NCBI GenBank assembly: GCA_018398585.1 | Contig: JAGTTD010000008.1 | Location: 28,139,208 to 28,203,207, forward strand | Direction: 5' to 3' | Length of the DNA: 64,000 nt | DNA from: Simmondsia chinensis | Taxonomy: Eukaryota; Streptophyta; Magnoliopsida; Caryophyllales; Simmondsiaceae | In this document: positions 60,001 to 64,000 of the stretch, one piece after another | How the letters are laid out: every line of letters begins with the position of its first letter | Position numbering within the stretch: position 1 is the first letter of the stretch | Translations under genes and position numbers: made by a program | The notes under the pieces: model-generated | The model's input: the letters and a program-made list of their open reading frames with translations, nothing else | What the model was told of the DNA's origin: nothing | Database searches by the model: none

Positions 60001-60641
60001 TGTTAGAAAAAATGACTAATATTCAATCATAACATCAAAGGAGAGAGTATTAGAAAGATCTTACAAAAACGATGATATCGCGCCGTGGTAGAGACCATTG
60101 TCCTAAAAGACAATTTCACCGATGCTCCGATGCACACAGTATAACTAGCAGCCATCCACCAGGATTAACGTGATCCAACTCTTAACATGCACTCATTAAT
60201 TGCTGCGTAGATGTACCTTGAACTTTGCCCAAATCTGAGGGGAGAGAGATATGGGGTATATGAGTAGAGAGAGAGATACAGAGTATCTGGACACAGAGAG
60301 AAACGGAGAACATATACATTAAGAGTGAGGGAGAGGACTATGGGCATATGTTAAATAGTGTAGAAATGGTAAAAGGTATTAAAATTGGGTGCAATGAATT
60401 CCAACGGCTATAAACAGTCATAATAAATTGCAACAGCTATATTGTTAATAAATTTCCAACGGTCACAATTTTAATGACCCTAAATGGCTAGTAACAGTAA
60501 ACGATCAGCAAATAGGTGCCGTTAAGATAGTATCCGAAAAATAAATATACCCATTAAGAAAAGAATCACCCGCACTATTTTTCCAATGTGGATACAACTC
60601 CACCATAAAGCTAATGGTTAGCTTGTATCATTTTTTCAACA
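60001..60641 (-). repeat. 3' LTR of inverted copia-type element
   Basis: 641 bp, ends TGTTAGAAA (plus, left) and TTTTTTCAACA (plus, right), inverse of TGTTG...TTTCTAACA. It lacks the 358-364 bp extension found in the LTRs of the 47.9-54.3 kb copy and has a different A/G-rich stretch near 60236-60345. Confidence 0.9.
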
Positions 60642-63214
60642 ATCTCCCACAAAGGATACAAATGGAAGAGAACAAAGAAGAGTAGATTCGGCAAAGGGAG
60701 TTTAGTTTTTCACTGCCGATGTCTCGTGACTTAAATCGTCACTTAGTGTAACCCAAGTTTATGACCAACAGCTTGCAAGGTGACTTTCGTCTTGAATCTC
60801 ATAACGGGTTGTATAGTCTTCCACTCGGACACATACCAAACTCCGGATCTTGGCAACTCCTGCGGTTTGGTACGTTTTATCGGCCATGCGCTCATCCTGG
60901 ATATTCATAGGCGCTCTAGAAGGCAAGTCTTAAACCTTCATAGGAAGCGGCCACACTCCCACACCTGTATAGGCGGATCCCATCTAATGTGTGTTACCGC
61001 ATACCACTAAGCATATGGCTATGAGTCCATTAAGAGCTAAGGCTCAACCTCACCCTTTGATATTATAACGACAGTGTCCATTAAGTGTAAGCCTCGGTTA
61101 CATCACCAAACATATGGCTATAGACCCGTCTCCTGACTGTCACACCGTAGGGAGGGACAACATAAAATGTACTGCACTCTTTGAATAAAACTATGACTTT
61201 TCACATTGAACCTATTAAAACTGGGTTGGATACATCATAGTTTATTGATACATAGACTTTAGTCCCATCCCCCTCGATGTTTCCACAACCATTTTTTGAC
61301 ATAGAGTCTTTATCAATGGATCCACTAGGTTCTTTTCAAATCTTACATAATTTAGTGATATCACTTTCTTTCGACTAGATCATTTACGATCTTCTGCCTG
61401 AGACGAATAGGTCTCCTCTTGCCAACCCCATCAAGTGTGCAGTGTCCACACCATCCGTTACAGACTATAGGTTAAGTTAAAGCATCAAGCTCAACCATCA
61501 TAAAGGGCATTTCAACACTGTATTGGACTAAGGCAGTTCTTAAGAGTTGACCACTGCTAACATCAATCATGAGTTGCTCTTACCCCCATATTGAGATATC
61601 TGCAACGAGCTGTTAAACAACTAGCTCCATCGCCTGCCAACTTTAACAAAAGTTAGTATAATGCATTAGTTGAGCAAATGTCATATCAATAAAATCATAT
61701 CTCCACCCTAAGTACTCAAATAGTACACATATGATATATATAGTTGGCACGAAAGATATATACCGCAAATTTGTCAATTTTACATATCAATACAATTGTG
61801 AAACATTATTATCAAATCAATTGGATCACTACCAATTTAGGTCACAAAAGACCATATACCCATTCTCATCGTACTTAGAGTATGTGCATTATCAATATTC
61901 AGGGTGGTCCATGTATTACCAATGTTATATCAAATTTTGTGATATCAGAAGAAAGAGGTACAAAAGACCATAATTCACAAGGTGCCTTTTACAATTCAAT
62001 ATAAGGCAACCCAAGCCTCTGCAAGGCTCTCAAGTCCAAGTGTTAGCATCATCAAGCTATTCGCACTGACTTTGAATAGTCGCCAAAATAATATCTCTAT
62101 CATATCAATTTCCATAAGTTAGCTATAAATAGCAAACATCGATGGAACTACAATATTTACAAGAAATTATAGTCAAATAGCATTTATCATAGACTCTTGG
62201 GTCTCACAAAAACCCCCCATAATGGAATGTCTCACAATACATTTCTAAGCCATTCAAATTTTCTACATGCCAACTCAAACTTTTAAGATCAATCAAGGTT
62301 CTCATATGACCTGCACCTTACCATTTTTCCAAAACTAGAAAAGAAGGTATGAAACAATGAGCCTAAGGGAATACAAGTCTCCAAAGACAATACAAGTTCA
62401 TATATGACTCAAACATATCAATGTTTCCCAACTACAAGCTGAAATCCAACAACAGTGCTTAATATGACAATGAAATGCCTAAAAAAAGCAGTTTCACTAC
62501 ATTACAACAAGACCAAATTCAATACTGCATAAAATTCAACAACTAACAGTCATAATATGCAATATGTACATAGCATACAGCTTAAAACCAATATGGAGCA
62601 ACAAATTCAGTAAGAAATAGCATATTTTAGCATGTAATAAGTCCCGTAACTTTATATAAGCAATATTGATAGCAACTTACAGCAGTTAATAGCCCATAAT
62701 AACTTGTAGCAGCACATTCAACTAGAAAGAGACATGTTTCAACACTTAAAACAATATGCTTTTCATCATTTCAAGCAACATGTACCAACATATGCACTTG
62801 CTTCAAACATAACCATGGGAAATACATGAGACACATCAACATGGAGACTAATACACAAATCACACATAGATTTTCACAAGAACTCACAAATTCTATTAGT
62901 CCTTTACAATGATCAACTTATTTCACTTAGGTCACCCAAAATATGCAAAAAAATCAAATTCTCACATACAGGATCTAATCCATGGTTAAACTCAGAACAT
63001 TCAATGTGCAACCAACACAATGAGATTCAAGACTGTGAAACTAGGCATGCCTAACCTAAGAGTTGTACAATTCTAGGTTCAAGGCTTAAGCTCACAATCA
63101 ACTTCAAGCATTAAACAAATTTTAACCACAACAATCCCACAGAAAATTAAAAAAGCACACAATTCAATTTTTGTACAACATGGTCAACCACACAACAATA
63201 GCACTAGCACCATA
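60001..63214 (-). mobile_element. Second copia-type element, inverted, 3' part
   Basis: Minus-strand copy of the family at 47893-54274: 3' LTR 60641-60001, then the interior corresponding to 53140 down to about 50563. Its polypurine tract is ATCTCCCAC at 60642-60650 (complement GTGGGAGAT). The RNase H end lies at about 61260-61370. Similarity ends at 63214, close to AGCACCAT. The GT14 fragment of the other copy is not reached. Confidence 0.88.
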
Positions 63215-64000
63215 TGATTAAGGTTATATCAAATTTTGATGTCACTCTTTGGGAGCTTATTTAAGCCCATATTAGGATGCAAAAGTTTATAAATTTCATC
63301 TTCCATACTAAGAGTGATAAACCATTTTGGTTGTTTCTTGTAAACGTTTTCTTTAAGTCACTTTTTAAAGATGTGGTGACATTTATACATAATAGGATTA
63401 TTATCATAACTCTCATTATGTTTATCTTGGCCATAGGTGTAGCAAGTTAATCAACCTCATCCACGGAGGATTTCTCTTAGCCATTAATATGACCTTAAAC
63501 TCATATGTTGACCTATTAATCTTCAATTAGTTCTCAAATACCCGCTTGCTACCAATCAGCTTAATCCCTTTAATTAAGAATGTCTACTAATTCCCATGAT
63601 TATTTAGGATTATCTTTACTTCATTGTAAATAGTCTCTTTCATGTTCTCCTCATATGTTTTTGGGTCTTATTCTAACATGAGGGCACACACAACTTCCAC
63701 AAACATAATAATTTAAGATTTTTTTTTTCTTTCAACCCCTAGGAAAACCCACTGGCATCCGCTCATAATCGAGTTTGTCTCCCTATCAATGAACTCACTC
63801 AAAATAAGTGCATTTATGGTTTTACAATGTCATCAAGGATTTTAGATTTTTCCTACACTAGCGATATGAATCATACCTCAAGTACGCATAAACAAACTTG
63901 GTTGACAAATTGTCATGCATCAAAAGTATCAGTTTTCACAAACCAATTGTCACAACCCTAGCGGTGACCTAGTCCCTCGGGTTGAACTGATTGGATAATT
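63215..64000 (-). pseudogene. Ty1/copia reverse transcriptase fragment
   Basis: On the minus strand, about 63670-63500 reads KETIYNEVKIILNNH, then IKGIKLIGSKRVFENKL and YEFKVILMAKR. These match the start of copia RT (EAI..EM..I..N.TW, LP.G.K.IGCKWVFK.K, YKARLVAKG). About 63440-63330 reads KINIMRVMIIILL and DLKKTFTRNNQNG (compare ...IRVLIALA and DL.EEIYM.QPEGF). It has stops and frame changes. Together with 60001-63214 it may be one copia element; the junction at 63214 joins mid-RT to the shared interior. The rest to the window end looks like more decayed pol. Confidence 0.6.

Noticed and set aside
1..64000. tRNA genes, organellar DNA insertions, Helitron ends
   Set aside because: I scanned for tRNA B-box-type clefts, plastid-like coding sequence and CTRR hairpin ends and saw nothing I could support.

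Overview
This is plant nuclear DNA, almost certainly from an angiosperm with a repeat-rich genome. Evidence: an R2R3-MYB gene with GT-AG introns, Ty3/gypsy and Ty1/copia retrotransposons primed by initiator tRNA-Met, a plant LINE, 5S-headed SINEs, and a Mutator-like element (MULE) carrying a DUF1985-Ulp1 gene. I cannot name the species. Only one host gene looks intact; the rest is mobile DNA at various stages of decay.

Layout. 1-3262: decayed copia gag and a gypsy-type LTR, both on the minus strand, plus dinucleotide repeats. 3268-7206: a gypsy element with two LTRs and a perfect 5-bp target duplication (ATATG), most of its integrase deleted. 7559-7842: a MITE-like foldback. 8124-8363: a 5S rRNA-headed SINE with a 15-bp target duplication. 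9316-19398: a two-exon MYB gene whose 9.35-kb intron interrupts the R3 repeat and holds a second 5S-SINE and a dead LINE. 19330-37798: an 18.5-kb MULE inserted inside the last codons of that MYB gene. 37799-38060: the displaced MYB tail and probable 3' UTR. 39.8-47.3 kb: a very degenerate gypsy element interrupted by a third 5S-SINE. 47893-54274: a copia-type element (target duplication TTAGG) that carries a fragment of a host GT14 glycosyltransferase gene. 54794-60000: another gypsy element whose 3' LTR is broken by a second, inverted member of that copia family (60001-63214). 63215-64000: degenerate copia reverse transcriptase, minus strand.

The most unusual object is the MULE. Its terminal inverted repeats are about 3 kb each and are built mostly of tandem units of about 83-90 bp, each centred on a palindrome of the type TCATACAC..GTGTATGA. 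The same unit fills the 5'-UTR introns of both of its genes, a large internal intron and an intergenic array. Each long terminal repeat ends in the terminal motif on both its outer and inner side, so each looks like an element in its own right and the whole resembles a composite transposon. It carries two convergent genes: a DUF1985 plus Ulp1-type cysteine protease gene (plus strand) and a MuDR-type transposase gene with DDE, SWIM and CCHC parts (minus strand). Both have frame lesions. Because the element landed in frame, the MYB protein now ends in 22 residues and a stop codon supplied by the transposon terminus.

Nesting gives a relative order: gypsy LTR sequence first, copia into it; gypsy 54.8-60.0 kb first, inverted copia relative into it; MYB gene first, MULE into it. 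All calls rest on reading the sequence; no database search was possible.
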